64,000 nt of DNA, from positions 3,167,501-3,231,500 of the forward strand of contig NZ_CP006877.1 in NCBI RefSeq assembly GCF_000816845.1. The letters run 5' to 3'. The stretch is from Rhizobium gallicum bv. gallicum R602sp. Lineage in GTDB: Bacteria; Pseudomonadota; Alphaproteobacteria; Rhizobiales; Rhizobiaceae. The position numbers and the translations under genes were made by a program. Of this stretch, positions 44,682-52,787 are shown piece after piece (position 1 is the stretch's first letter; every line of letters begins with the position of its first letter). The notes below the pieces were generated by a model. The model had not been told where the DNA came from. It ran no database searches and saw only the letters and a list, made by a program, of their open reading frames with translations.

Positions 44682-44966
44682 ATGCAATACGTTGCTAGCG
44701 TGCCCAGCTGCGCTGGCGCGCTCACGCTGCGCCCATCCGCTCCGATCAACGCCGACTATTCACCTTCGAATTCCCCGGAAGCACGCAAAACCTGGACAGC
44801 GAAGCAAAACGAGCGTGAAGAGTTGGTCGACGCGATGCTTCTCGACGCGCCCGAACTGACGTTTACGTCGCGCGGCGACCGGGACCCTGGGCTCGTCCAA
44901 CTCGCCCGCCTCGGCAGGCAAATGGCGCGTCAAAACTTCGACGCGCAGATGAAAAGGCGGGGGTGA
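44682..44966 (+). CDS. Small ORF preceding the recombinase remnant
   Basis: A 94-codon frame with a protein-like C-terminal part: WTAKQNEREELVDAMLLDAP, ELTFTSRGDRDPGLVQLARL. I recall a similar short protein upstream of rhizobial site-specific recombinases, where it may have a partner role. Start position uncertain; the N-terminal part may be noise. Probably the leftover of a resolvase operon. Confidence 0.4.
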   Translation: MQYVASVPSCAGALTLRPSAPINADYSPSNSPEARKTWTAKQNEREELVDAMLLDAPELTFTSRGDRDPGLVQLARLGRQMARQNFDAQMKRRG

Positions 44967-44997
44967 AACGGTTCCCGAAGACGCTGGGAGACGTGAT

Positions 44998-45276
44998 TTG
45001 AAAGTCGCCATCTACGCCCGCTATCCTCCGACAATCAGCGGGACGCTTCCACCACCGACCAGCTCCGCATCTGCCGCCTTCATGCTGAAGCAGGGCTGGC
45101 AGGTGGTTGGGGATCATACCGACCACGCCATTTCCGGCACCTCCCTTCTCCGCCCCGGCATCCAGGCACTGATCTCCGACGCGACGCGTGGACGCTTCCA
45201 ATTCGTGCTGGCCGGGGCGATGGATCGCCTGTCGCGTGATCAGGAGGACATGGCCGGCCTCTACGAGCGCATGGTG
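44998..45276 (+). pseudogene. Truncated serine recombinase (resolvase) with frameshifts
   Basis: Translation combines MKVAIYARY and, one frame over, SSDNQRDASTTDQLRICRLH, then back to QGWQVVGDHTDHAISGTSLL, RPGIQALISDATRGRFQFVL and DRLSRDQEDMAGLYERM. This is the N-terminal catalytic domain of a large serine recombinase (Arg in YARYS, Ser nearby, DRLSR). It needs at least two frameshifts and ends abruptly near 45275, where unrelated sequence begins, so the gene is dead. Confidence 0.85.
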
Positions 45277-45342
45277 TCGCCACCGCGTAGAAGTGGGGCA
45301 GCCACGCTTTCCTTGGCGTTAGGGTCGCTCTTGGGTTTTGTA

Positions 45343-45699
45343 CTACTGCAGGCTCCCGTCGCCGCCGCGGTCGGCGGCCTTGAAGTCCGTCATCACCTTG
45401 TTGAGAAACTCATTCTGGCTGGCCTTGCCGTCGCCGTTGGCGTCGATGGCGGCGAATTGCTGGGCATTCAGAACTCGGGCAACTTCATCGGAATTCAGGC
45501 TTCCGTCCCTGTTCTTGTCCATGCTCGCGAAGGCCGAGGTCATAAAGGCCTGATATTCAGATCGCTCGACCGCTCCGTTCTTGTTGCGGTCGAGGCGATC
45601 CATTTGGCCTTGGTTCATGGCCGTCGGTTGATTCTGCGCGGCGGCCGCAATGGCGGTAAAAAAAGCGAATCCCGTCAGTAGGGCGAATCTTTTCATCAT
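45343..45699 (-). CDS. Exported EF-hand calcium-binding protein
   Basis: A 118-residue protein from the ATG at 45699, preceded by AAAGGCCGGA. Signal peptide MMKRFALLTGFAFFTAIAAA, then three canonical EF loops (DRNKNGAVERSE, DKNRDGSLNSDE, DANGDGKASQNE) and a partial fourth (DRGGDGSL). Likely a periplasmic calcium sensor or buffer. It follows the lipoprotein gene at 45717 with a gap of 17 nt. Confidence 0.9.
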   Translation of the reverse strand: MMKRFALLTGFAFFTAIAAAAQNQPTAMNQGQMDRLDRNKNGAVERSEYQAFMTSAFASMDKNRDGSLNSDEVARVLNAQQFAAIDANGDGKASQNEFLNKVMTDFKAADRGGDGSLQ

Positions 45700-45716
45700 T
45701 CCGGCCTTTCGCATCA

Positions 45717-45956
45717 TTAACAGGTCAAGGCACTGCCGCCCGCAGCACCCAGCGTGGCGCCGCCGCCAACAGCCCAAAGCTGCCCGGTCCCCGAGCCAAT
45801 GGTCGCGCCGACCAGACCGCCGACGACCGCGCCGCCGACCGTACCGGCGATGCAGCCGAACTCGTTACTACGTCCTCCTTGCGAGGTTGCAGCAGATTGG
45901 CAACCAGACAAGGCAAGGCAGCCTATGAGAGTAATACTTATCGTGCACTTGGTCAT
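45717..45956 (-). CDS. Glycine-zipper lipoprotein
   Basis: A 79-residue outer-membrane lipoprotein. Signal peptide with lipobox LSGC (MTKCTISITLIGCLALSGC), then a glycine-zipper domain GTVGGAVVGGLVGATIGSGT followed by GGGATLGAAGGSAL. These SLYB/YMGG-like proteins associate with the envelope and stress responses. It heads a two-gene unit with the EF-hand gene. Confidence 0.87.
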   Translation of the reverse strand: MTKCTISITLIGCLALSGCQSAATSQGGRSNEFGCIAGTVGGAVVGGLVGATIGSGTGQLWAVGGGATLGAAGGSALTC

Positions 45957-46317
45957 TTTTTCCTCCCAGCATTTCCGTTCACGTTTAAGACAGACGGCGG
46001 AGGCGCCAATGAGTGGCCTCGGACGAAGATAAGCTTCTGATTAAGTCCCTCAATGTGCGAGAGATTCTTATGCTTATCAGAAGCAACTCACAGATAAACC
46101 TGCAGCGTGCGCGATGAAGCTTCAACGTTGCTGGCTAATACTACCACTGCACATGAACGAAGACAACACTCGGGCGTCTGTCTCGACCGCTGTTGCCGAA
46201 GCGAGATCAGAAAGATGGGTTCAGAGCTCCAAGACCGGGCATAGATGAGGTGCGGCCGAGCTCGCCGCATGTCGCCTGCTGTTAACGGGTGCAACGTAAG
46301 CAATCCGAAAGCCAAAC

Positions 46318-46357
46318 GTAACATACCGTATACTCCCCCGGGGGAGGCGTATGTTAC
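46318..46357. promoter_or_regulatory. Large palindrome upstream of the 154-residue protein gene
   Basis: Perfect 9-bp arms GTAACATAC (46318-46326) and GTATGTTAC (46349-46357) flank a second, exact palindrome CTCCCCCGGGGGAG (46333-46346). It sits 55 nt before the ATG at 46412 and shares its GTAACATAC core with the motif at 50252. A cruciform operator is the simplest reading. Confidence 0.6.
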
Positions 46358-46411
46358 TGCCCTAGCGCTTTCAATCGCCCTATCATCTCTCAAATTTCGG
46401 AGGACATGGCG

Positions 46412-46876
46412 ATGACTGCAAGCGAGACGACCCCTCAGTCGATGACCAGCGCCGAAGAGCTGCGCAAACGGGCCCTCGAACTTCAGCTTCTGGAGATGGA
46501 GCGCGACGAAAAGATAAAGGCTCGCGAAGCAAAGAAACATGCCGAGTTCTTGGAGGACTTTTTCCGCAAGCAAATCAGCGAAAATGAACGCGCCATCATC
46601 AAGCGCCTGGTGATGAAAGCCGCAGCGGACGGGAAATACGAGGCGATGATCTTCAGCTTCCCGTCCAGTCTCTGCACGGACAGCGGCCGAGGCATCAACA
46701 ACAACCTGCCCGGATGGCAGAATACCCTGCAAGGCAAGGCAAAGGAGTTTTACGATCTCTTTCAAGAAGTCGCAAAGCCTCAGGGCTACGGCCTCAAAGC
46801 CGTGATCATCAATTTCCCGGGAGGCATCCCCGGCGACGTCGGCTTCTTCCTGACCTGGCAGCCGCCTGTCGAATAA
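46412..46876 (+). CDS. Conserved hypothetical protein, soluble
   Basis: A 154-residue protein. I prefer the ATG at 46412 over 46406 because the GGAGG at 46399-46403 is only 2 nt from the earlier start. The first third is a charged coiled helix (SAEELRKRALELQLLEMERD, KHAEFLEDFFRKQ); the rest has KYEAMIFSFPSSLCTDSGRG and KAVIINFPGGIPGDVGFFLT. No family recognised. Downstream is a CYTH enzyme gene, 56 nt away, on the same strand. Confidence 0.75.
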   Translation: MTASETTPQSMTSAEELRKRALELQLLEMERDEKIKAREAKKHAEFLEDFFRKQISENERAIIKRLVMKAAADGKYEAMIFSFPSSLCTDSGRGINNNLPGWQNTLQGKAKEFYDLFQEVAKPQGYGLKAVIINFPGGIPGDVGFFLTWQPPVE

Positions 46877-46932
46877 TCCAAGCCGGCCGCCGCCAAGTGC
46901 TCGGTTGATGTTTGCAGGGCGGGAGATTGGTC

Positions 46933-47472
46933 GTGAAGACGATAGAAATCGAGCGAAAGTTTCTCGTATGCAACGACAGTTGGCGCACAAGCCTTGTCGT
47001 GTCGCATACGCTTCAACAGGGATATCTGTCGCGGCATCGTGAGAGATCGGTGCGCATTCGGGTGATCGACGGAACCTCGGCCCGTCTCACTGTCAAGTTC
47101 GCTTCCCGCGGTCTGGCGAGGGAGGAATACGAATACAACATTCCTGTCTTCGAGGCGTGTGAGCTTTTGCGACACGTAAACGGCACCGTTCTTGAAAAGA
47201 CAAGACACATAGTCTCTCATGGCGACGCCATTTGGGAGATCGATGTCTATTCCGGCGCGTACGAAGGACTGACGATTGCGGAAATCGAAATGTCGAACGA
47301 GCACGACATACTCGCTTTGCCGGGCTGGCTTGGCAGAGAGGTTACGGGCGACCAAAAATACTCCAATCGCGCGATGGCCGCAGGTCGCTGTGTGACCGCG
47401 AGCCCTCCTGTGCCGCACGAAAGCATCCGCAGCGCTAGTCGCGGACAGTCGTCCAATTGGAGTCTGGATTGA
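46933..47472 (+). CDS. CYTH-domain triphosphatase, single domain
   Basis: A 179-residue CYTH protein with a GTG start at 46933 (MKTIEIERKFLVCNDSWRTS); the ExExK motif EIERK is at residues 4-8. Basic positions of the tunnel are in QGYLSRHRERSVRIRVIDGT and TVKFASRGLAREEYEY, and acidic ones in WEIDVYSGAYEGLTIAEIEM. These ligands are typical of bacterial triphosphate tunnel metalloenzymes, which cleave inorganic triphosphate. The 3' end overlaps the convergent DUF2950 gene by 38 nt. Confidence 0.9.
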   Translation: MKTIEIERKFLVCNDSWRTSLVVSHTLQQGYLSRHRERSVRIRVIDGTSARLTVKFASRGLAREEYEYNIPVFEACELLRHVNGTVLEKTRHIVSHGDAIWEIDVYSGAYEGLTIAEIEMSNEHDILALPGWLGREVTGDQKYSNRAMAAGRCVTASPPVPHESIRSASRGQSSNWSLD

Positions 47473-48370
47473 AGTCTTTGATCCCCGCGGCCCGCTCTTC
47501 TGTCTGCGGTCCCAGGTCGCGTTCGTAGATGACGCTCACCCCATTGATGATAAATGTCTGCACGCCGGTCACCCGATATTTGACCGGCCAGGCAAGCAAT
47601 GCAAAACCCGCTGTCATGTGGCCGTTGACGACATAGCTTTGCTTTCCGCCGAGCACGTTTTCTCCCTGTCCCGTCAAGATGCGATAGCGATATCCAAAGT
47701 AACCCTCGCCACGCTTGGCTTTGTCAAAGGCGGCCGTCTGGACCAGAGCACTTGCCGGGCTGTCTTCACCATACACGCTCGGATCCCAGTATAGACCGTC
47801 CACCTTGCCGGGACTGCTGATCAGCTTCTGTGCATATTCGTAAATGCCGTCCCCATCGCGATCCTCAGACGCATATTCACGCTGGGCCGCAACATAGTCC
47901 TGCATGGTCTGGATCGTTGCGAGTTCGTTGGCGCCGATGCGACGGTTGACGATTTCCTGTAGCCCTACCGCAGTATCGAATGCCCACTTGCCGTCCTTGT
48001 CCTGCGACAGGGGAAAGGGCAACGGCCACAAGACGTCTCCCACGGAAACGATCTTGCGATCTCCCAAATCCTGAAGGCGCAATTGCCGCGCAGCGCCCTC
48101 GCGGATGAGACCATAGCTTATCATGGCCTCGTTGCTGGACCGCAGCTTGGCAGCATCCAAGCCAAGGAGATTTGCTAAACCGTCAAGATCGTTGGCGCTG
48201 AGCACGGTCTTGAACCGCTCAAGAGCCGCCGAGGGATCGTTGAACGATGGCGCGGTTCCGGCTGCGAACTCCGAAAGGTCCGTCTGCATCTGGGACGTGG
48301 ACGGGGCCGCGAAAACCAGGGAGAGGGCCGTTCCGAGCAGCAGCGGGATCAATTTCAACCGTAGTCTCAT
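47435..48370 (-). CDS. DUF2950 exported protein
   Basis: A 311-residue protein with a signal peptide (MRLRLKLIPLLLGTALSLVF) and the DUF2950 pattern: SNDPSAALERFKTVLSANDL-like start, GREIVNRRIGANELATIQTM-like centre (here GLQEIVNRRIGANELATIQT), REYASEDRDGDGIYEYAQKL and the ending region SYVVNGHMTAGFALLAWPVK. DUF2950 genes are usually next to DUF3300 genes, as here. Function unknown; probably envelope-located. Confidence 0.9.
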   Translation of the reverse strand: MRLRLKLIPLLLGTALSLVFAAPSTSQMQTDLSEFAAGTAPSFNDPSAALERFKTVLSANDLDGLANLLGLDAAKLRSSNEAMISYGLIREGAARQLRLQDLGDRKIVSVGDVLWPLPFPLSQDKDGKWAFDTAVGLQEIVNRRIGANELATIQTMQDYVAAQREYASEDRDGDGIYEYAQKLISSPGKVDGLYWDPSVYGEDSPASALVQTAAFDKAKRGEGYFGYRYRILTGQGENVLGGKQSYVVNGHMTAGFALLAWPVKYRVTGVQTFIINGVSVIYERDLGPQTEERAAGIKDFNPDSNWTTVRD

Positions 48371-48402
48371 GGTTTGTCTCCGATCATCTCAAAAGCGAAT
48401 CC

Positions 48403-49827
48403 CTACCGCCGGCCACCACCACCACGACCGCCGCCACCGCGACCACCGCCACCACGGCCGCCGCCCTGCATCCTCGGGGGTGGGCGATTTTGGGCAACGC
48501 GGGGCGGACCGCGATGCCCGCCTCCCATGCTCTGCCCTCCTCGCTTGGAAGCAACCGCTTCGCGGCGGCCGGACTGAACGTTGCCGAGCGCACTTGGCTG
48601 GCGTGAACGATTGTCGGGTCGCGCCGCCATCTTCTTACCGCTTGGCTTCTTGCTGGCCTTGGCGGCCGGTTTTGATGGACGGTTGGCAGCAGCGGCCGGG
48701 CGATTGCCCGCATTGCCTGGACGAGCATCCGCACGGGAGGCGCCCGGTCGATTGGCGGCGACATTTCCCGCCTGCGATCTCGGATTTGCCTTTAGGCCTT
48801 CTGCCGTACCCTTGCGGATGTCGTCAGCTCGGGCGCTGATGTCTCTGGTACCCGGCCCGACGTTGCCTTGGCGATTGCTAACCTTGTTCTTGAGCTGGTT
48901 GCGGTTGTCGGACTGAAGGCTGGACTTGATCGCCGAACGGTCGAGATTGGCGATCTGATCCTTTCCGACACTCAGCTTGCTTCGGTCCACCTTGGTCCAG
49001 TCGACGTCGTTCCACTTGACCTTGCCATTGAAATCTCGATCATTGAAGCAGTTGTTGCAGTCGATGTCGACGTCACCACCCCAATCGCCGCCCCACACGC
49101 CCCAGTCGTCCCAGTTAACGACGGCGGCCCATGCCACCCCGGTTACCGCCGCAGCGAAGAATGCGGCGCCTGGATAGTAGTAGCTGTCGTAGGAATCGGG
49201 ATAGTAGGAGATCGGCTCGACCGCGTAGCCCGGTTCATAGAACATTTCCGGGGGGTACTGCGGGATGTAAACCTTCTCCGGATTGGTCGGCCTTATGACG
49301 ATGTTTTCGTTCTCCGTGACAACAGTCACCTTATCGTCCGTCTTGATGATGTCCTTTGCCACCGCCTCGTCGCGAAGCTGCTGAATGGCAATGAGCACGT
49401 CCTTTTGCTGATTGGTGAGCGCACCGGCCAGCGACTGCGTCCAATCGAGATCGTTGCTCATCATTTGGACGATATCGGGATAATTCAGAAGCGAGATGAC
49501 GCTGCCGTCCCACTCGTCTTTCGGCTTGAGATCCTTATTCTTCTTAGCCTCCAGGAAGCGGGCTGCCTCCACGATCTGTAGCGGAAACAGTGAAGCCGCG
49601 GAGATCGCGGCGACAAGTTCATCCGGATAAAGCGCGATGCGGGCCACAAGAACCTCAAGCTCGTCGTCGGAAAGCAGGTCAGTTTCCGTCTCGACCTCGA
49701 CAGTCTGCGCGGAGGGGGGTTTTGGCGTTGGTGTCGGTGTTTGCGAGTAGGCCGGTGGGGCAGGATGCAACGATATGATTGCGAGGGCTGACAGTCCGCC
49801 GAACAGCCTGCGGGAAATTGTTTTCAT
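48403..49827 (-). CDS. DUF3300 exported protein with Arg-Gly-rich tail
   Basis: A 474-residue protein from the ATG at 49827 (MKTISRRLFGGLSALAIISL), with AGGAG upstream. The DUF3300 domain spans about 40-260 (LVARIALYPDELVAAISAAS, FPLQIVEAARFLE, VYIPQYPPEMFYEPGYAV). Then come a hydrophobic stretch with WDDWGVWGGDWGGDVD, a long polar Asn/Arg/Ala-rich region and a C-terminal GGRGGGGRGGGGRGGGG tail. Partner of DUF2950 in the usual pair. The RGG-type tail is typical of nucleic acid or polyanion binding, but that is only an analogy. Confidence 0.88.
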   Translation of the reverse strand: MKTISRRLFGGLSALAIISLHPAPPAYSQTPTPTPKPPSAQTVEVETETDLLSDDELEVLVARIALYPDELVAAISAASLFPLQIVEAARFLEAKKNKDLKPKDEWDGSVISLLNYPDIVQMMSNDLDWTQSLAGALTNQQKDVLIAIQQLRDEAVAKDIIKTDDKVTVVTENENIVIRPTNPEKVYIPQYPPEMFYEPGYAVEPISYYPDSYDSYYYPGAAFFAAAVTGVAWAAVVNWDDWGVWGGDWGGDVDIDCNNCFNDRDFNGKVKWNDVDWTKVDRSKLSVGKDQIANLDRSAIKSSLQSDNRNQLKNKVSNRQGNVGPGTRDISARADDIRKGTAEGLKANPRSQAGNVAANRPGASRADARPGNAGNRPAAAANRPSKPAAKASKKPSGKKMAARPDNRSRQPSALGNVQSGRREAVASKRGGQSMGGGHRGPPRVAQNRPPPRMQGGGRGGGGRGGGGRGGGGRR

Positions 49828-49870
49828 GGCGCATCGATCTCCTATCAAACCAGTCTCTATGATGCGTGCC

Positions 49871-50197
49871 CTACGGAGATCTCGGTGTATCCGGTGGCCG
49901 CCTGAGCATCACGATTTTCGACTGGGCAAGCGCCTCTCCCATTTCCTTCAAAAGGGCATCAACCAGGGCGGAATATTCTTGCCGCCGCGCTTCCCGAAGG
50001 GTGTCGGGCAGGTGTTCGACATGCGCCAAAGCGTCCGCTGCAGCGGCCAGATCCTCGCACATGCTGTGAAATGCCTCATTCACATAAAAAAGTCGCTGCA
50101 CTAGCCTCTTTTGGTCGGAGAAATGCGCCTCGGCCATCTCGAGAATGGAGACATAGGTCGAATTGCTTTTTCCCGAGGTCATCCCCACCCCTGCCAT
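49871..50197 (-). CDS. Small helical hypothetical protein
   Basis: A 108-residue soluble protein (starts MAGVGMTSGKSNSTYVSILE) that is helical throughout (EMAEAHFSDQKRLVQRLFYV, LREARRQEYSALVDALLKEM). No family recognised. It lies 43 nt upstream of the DUF3300 gene, so the two may be cotranscribed. A TATAAT-like element at 50222-50227 (minus strand) and the TACGCGAT-type motif lie just upstream. Confidence 0.62.
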   Translation of the reverse strand: MAGVGMTSGKSNSTYVSILEMAEAHFSDQKRLVQRLFYVNEAFHSMCEDLAAAADALAHVEHLPDTLREARRQEYSALVDALLKEMGEALAQSKIVMLRRPPDTPRSP

Positions 50198-50251
50198 TGA
50201 AACGAGTTAAGCAGATGGCCCCATTATATAGCGCCTGCTCAGGACAGAGGC

Positions 50252-50270
50252 GTAACATACGCGATCCTAC
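50252..50270. promoter_or_regulatory. Shared motif copy 1 (GTAACATACGCGATCCTAC)
   Basis: Located 55 nt upstream of the leftward gene at 49871-50197. It shares TACGCGATCCTAC with the motifs at 50416 and 57329 and GTAACATAC with the palindrome at 46318. Confidence 0.5.
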
Positions 50271-50415
50271 GGTTGGTCGGTTTCGCGACGTATCAAAACG
50301 GTTCGGATTAGCGCTGATCAAATTCCGCCGTCCTTAAGCGATCGGCCGGCACGGCCATTCAGAGTCACCCTTAAGCTCCTCTCGGTAGCGATCCGCGCCC
50401 ATCGCATCGGTAGAG

Positions 50416-50430
50416 GTTACGCGATGTTAC
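50416..50430. promoter_or_regulatory. Shared motif copy 2 (GTTACGCGATGTTAC)
   Basis: Contains two GTTAC units 10 bp apart, the spacing of tandem response-regulator sites. It lies about 90 nt upstream of the DUF3302 gene. Confidence 0.5.
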
Positions 50431-50520
50431 GGGCCTTTGAGCCAAAGCGGGCCTACTATTTGCGGTCGATGGTCGATAGCGACCAAACGGCTCGGCTGGT
50501 CAAGCCGAAAAGGAGGGGCC

Positions 50521-50940
50521 GTGTTTCCCGACTGTTTTGCCCTGGGCGCGCTGGTCTTCGTCTTCCTCACCTTGTTCCACGCCGTGAGCGCGATCCACGA
50601 CATTCCGCATCTGATGGCCAAAGCGCGAAACAATCCTCATCAGGACGCTGTACACGTCGCGGGATGGGTCAGCCTTTTCACGCTCAATGCAATTTGGCCG
50701 TTCCTTTTTTTCTGGGCAACGATCGCCCAGAGGATCGCCCAGGGTCAATTACAGCTGAGCGGCGCATCGATCCTCCCGCAATCGCCCAAACGCGTTTCGC
50801 CCGAACAGACGTTTGGGCACGTTGACTGCTCGAAGACCCCCACGAGTACCAACTGTCCGCCGGTGTTGTCGCATAGGTCGCTGTCCATACCGAACACTGG
50901 CACCGCGTCGCAATTCTTCGGAAGCTGCTTCTGCGTATGA
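50521..50940 (+). CDS. DUF3302 (YiaW-like) inner-membrane protein, unusual C-terminus
   Basis: GTG start at 50521, with GGAGGGGCC upstream, 139 residues. The first 80 residues follow the DUF3302 pattern: FALGALVFVFLTLFHAVSAI, HDIPHLMAKARNNPHQDAVH, VAGWVSLFTLNAIWPFLFFW. In relatives the protein then ends with a charged coiled helix; here it continues as a Ser/Thr/Pro-rich, Cys-containing stretch (after about 85) that looks like out-of-frame translation, so a late frameshift is likely. The usual HlyD-type partner gene is absent. Confidence 0.75.
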   Translation: MFPDCFALGALVFVFLTLFHAVSAIHDIPHLMAKARNNPHQDAVHVAGWVSLFTLNAIWPFLFFWATIAQRIAQGQLQLSGASILPQSPKRVSPEQTFGHVDCSKTPTSTNCPPVLSHRSLSIPNTGTASQFFGSCFCV

Positions 50941-50979
50941 GCAGTTGGGTGAACTACGTGTTCCTCGAACACTAAAATG

Positions 50980-51003
50980 GAACGACGGTCCTTTCGACCG
51001 TCA
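50980..51003 (+). promoter_or_regulatory. Possible EcfG-type promoter overlapping a small hairpin
   Basis: GGAAC (50980-50984) is followed 15 nt later by CGTC, near the GGAAC-N16-cGTT consensus, upstream of the SulP operon. The spacer forms an exact inverted repeat GACGGTC-ctttc-GACCGTC (50985-51003), so this may also be an operator or hairpin. Confidence 0.35.
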
Positions 51004-51066
51004 GCGATGCGAGCACGATGGAGAAAAGCGTAGAGGAACCAAGGACAAAACGACGAGGAGCAGGCG

Positions 51067-52755
51067 GTGATAGGTAGTCTTCCTTTGTTGCGAGGCTTGG
51101 CCGGTTTCAGTCGAGATTGGCTCCGCAGTGATATACCAGCCGGGCTGTCGATTGCTGCGGTGGGTTTGCCGAGCGCTATCGCCTATCCGGCGATCGCCGG
51201 TCTGCCGCCGGAAACTGGCATTTATGCAAGCATCGTTGCTCCGATCGCCTATGCGATCTTCGGTCCTTCCCGTCTCCTGATTGTCGGCCCCGACGCCGCA
51301 ACCATGACCGTGCTTGCGGCTGCGATGGGAGCAATCATCGCAGCCGAGCCCACTGCCGCCAACGTCGATCGGGTCGCCATCGCATCGGCACTGGCCCTCG
51401 GCGTCGGCCTCTTCTGCATTGCGGCGAAGCTGCTGCGGCTCGGGGTCCTCGCAAGCTTTCTGTCGCGTCCGATCCTTGTCGGCTTCTTTGCCGGCGTGTC
51501 GCTTTCCATACTCGTCGGGCAGATCGGTCGCTTCACCGGTGTGAAGATCGAGTCGGAGGGGTTGATCCCGCCGGTCCTCGAGATTCTCGGCAAGAGCGCC
51601 TCCATCCACTGGCTGTCGCTCGTCTTCGGCCTGCTCATGTTCGCATTGCTGTGGGCCGTCCGGGCCTTCCCCGTTAAGATCCCCGGACCGGTTCTGGTTG
51701 TCGTCATATCTGTCGTTCTTTCCGCAATCTTTGATTTCAGTGGGCGCGGCATCGCTGTCGTAGGCGACATCCCGAGCGGGTTGCCGACACTCTCGCTGCC
51801 GGCACTTTACGCGATGCCTCTCGACAAGATCGTACTTGGCTCGGCTGCGATCTTTCTCGTGAGCTTCGGCGCCGGCATCGTAGCCGCGCGAAGCTTTGGG
51901 TCGCGCACCGGCGAAGAGGTCGATGCAAATCAAGAGTTGATCGGCCTTGGCGCTTCCAACATCGCGCCGGGACTCTTCGGCTCATTTCCCATCAGCGTGT
52001 CGGATTCCCGAACCGCTATCAATCTGTCGACAGGTGGCGTCTCACAAGCCGCAGGGCTGGTTTCGGCGGCCACGCTGATTGCAGCACTTGTTTTTCTTCA
52101 AACCGCCCTGCGGATACTTCCGATACCTGCCCTGGCAGCGATCCTTGCAGCGGCGGCCATCAGCCTCATCGATGTTCACGAGCTCAAGAAGATCTGGCGC
52201 ATCAGCCGGATGGAATTTGTCTTTGCGCTGATCGCCATGTGGGGCGCGATCAGCTTCGGCGTTCTCAACGGTGTGATCGTCGCCGTTGCCGCAACCCTCG
52301 TCTATTTGTTACGCAAAACGATGTTTCCGCGCGACGGCCTTCTTGGCTACATCGAAGGACGGCACGGTTTCTTCGACCTCGCCCGCTACCCGGAAGCTCG
52401 TCCGGTCGAAGGCGCGGCAGTCTTCGCAATTCAGGGCAACGTCCTGTTCTACAACGCCGATTACGTGCGCATTCGGCTGATGCAGGTGGTGAAGGAGCTC
52501 GCCGCCGGAACCAAGTGCCTTGTTCTCGACGCCAGCGCCATAACGCATATCGACAGCACCGGCGCAGCAGCGCTCGACACCGTGGCCGGGATGCTTGCGA
52601 AGCGGGATATCATCTTCGCGATTGCCGACCTGAGCGAGGAAAGCAGGGGCATTCTCGACCGTGCCGGCGTCATCAAGGCGATCGGCGCTCACAACCTTTT
52701 CAATGGCAGAGAAGAAGCGCTGCGGACGCTCATAGGCAAGTCCGCACGGCCGTGA
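51067..52755 (+). CDS. SulP-family anion transporter with STAS domain
   Basis: GTG start at 51067 with a GGAG 9 nt upstream, 562 residues. The SulP transmembrane domain includes SIAAVGLPSAIAYPAIAGLP, TGIYASIVAPIAYAIFGPSR, the signature LIVGPDAATMTVLAAAMGAI and GSFPISVSDSRTAINLSTGG. The C-terminal STAS domain (about 440-555) contains KCLVLDASAITHIDSTGAAA. SulP proteins import sulfate, bicarbonate or other anions; which one is not evident. First gene of a three-gene operon with PPK2 and an AI-2E-type transporter. Confidence 0.9.
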   Translation: MIGSLPLLRGLAGFSRDWLRSDIPAGLSIAAVGLPSAIAYPAIAGLPPETGIYASIVAPIAYAIFGPSRLLIVGPDAATMTVLAAAMGAIIAAEPTAANVDRVAIASALALGVGLFCIAAKLLRLGVLASFLSRPILVGFFAGVSLSILVGQIGRFTGVKIESEGLIPPVLEILGKSASIHWLSLVFGLLMFALLWAVRAFPVKIPGPVLVVVISVVLSAIFDFSGRGIAVVGDIPSGLPTLSLPALYAMPLDKIVLGSAAIFLVSFGAGIVAARSFGSRTGEEVDANQELIGLGASNIAPGLFGSFPISVSDSRTAINLSTGGVSQAAGLVSAATLIAALVFLQTALRILPIPALAAILAAAAISLIDVHELKKIWRISRMEFVFALIAMWGAISFGVLNGVIVAVAATLVYLLRKTMFPRDGLLGYIEGRHGFFDLARYPEARPVEGAAVFAIQGNVLFYNADYVRIRLMQVVKELAAGTKCLVLDASAITHIDSTGAAALDTVAGMLAKRDIIFAIADLSEESRGILDRAGVIKAIGAHNLFNGREEALRTLIGKSARP

Positions 52756-52787
52756 ATGCGGGTGACATGAAGATAATGGAGGAAGCG

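Noticed and set aside
46088..46990. A 300-codon minus-strand frame opposite the 46.4 kb gene.
   Set aside because: The plus-strand gene has a ribosome binding site and a protein-like sequence; the minus frame crosses the palindrome and has no start signal.
48411..48475. A GC-rich tandem repeat that looked like a microsatellite.
   Set aside because: It is the coding sequence of the Arg-Gly tail of the DUF3300 protein.
52239..52787. An extended N-terminus for PPK2 reaching back into the SulP gene.
   Set aside because: It is an out-of-frame reading of the SulP STAS region; the GGAGG-ATG at 52788 gives the normal PPK2 length.
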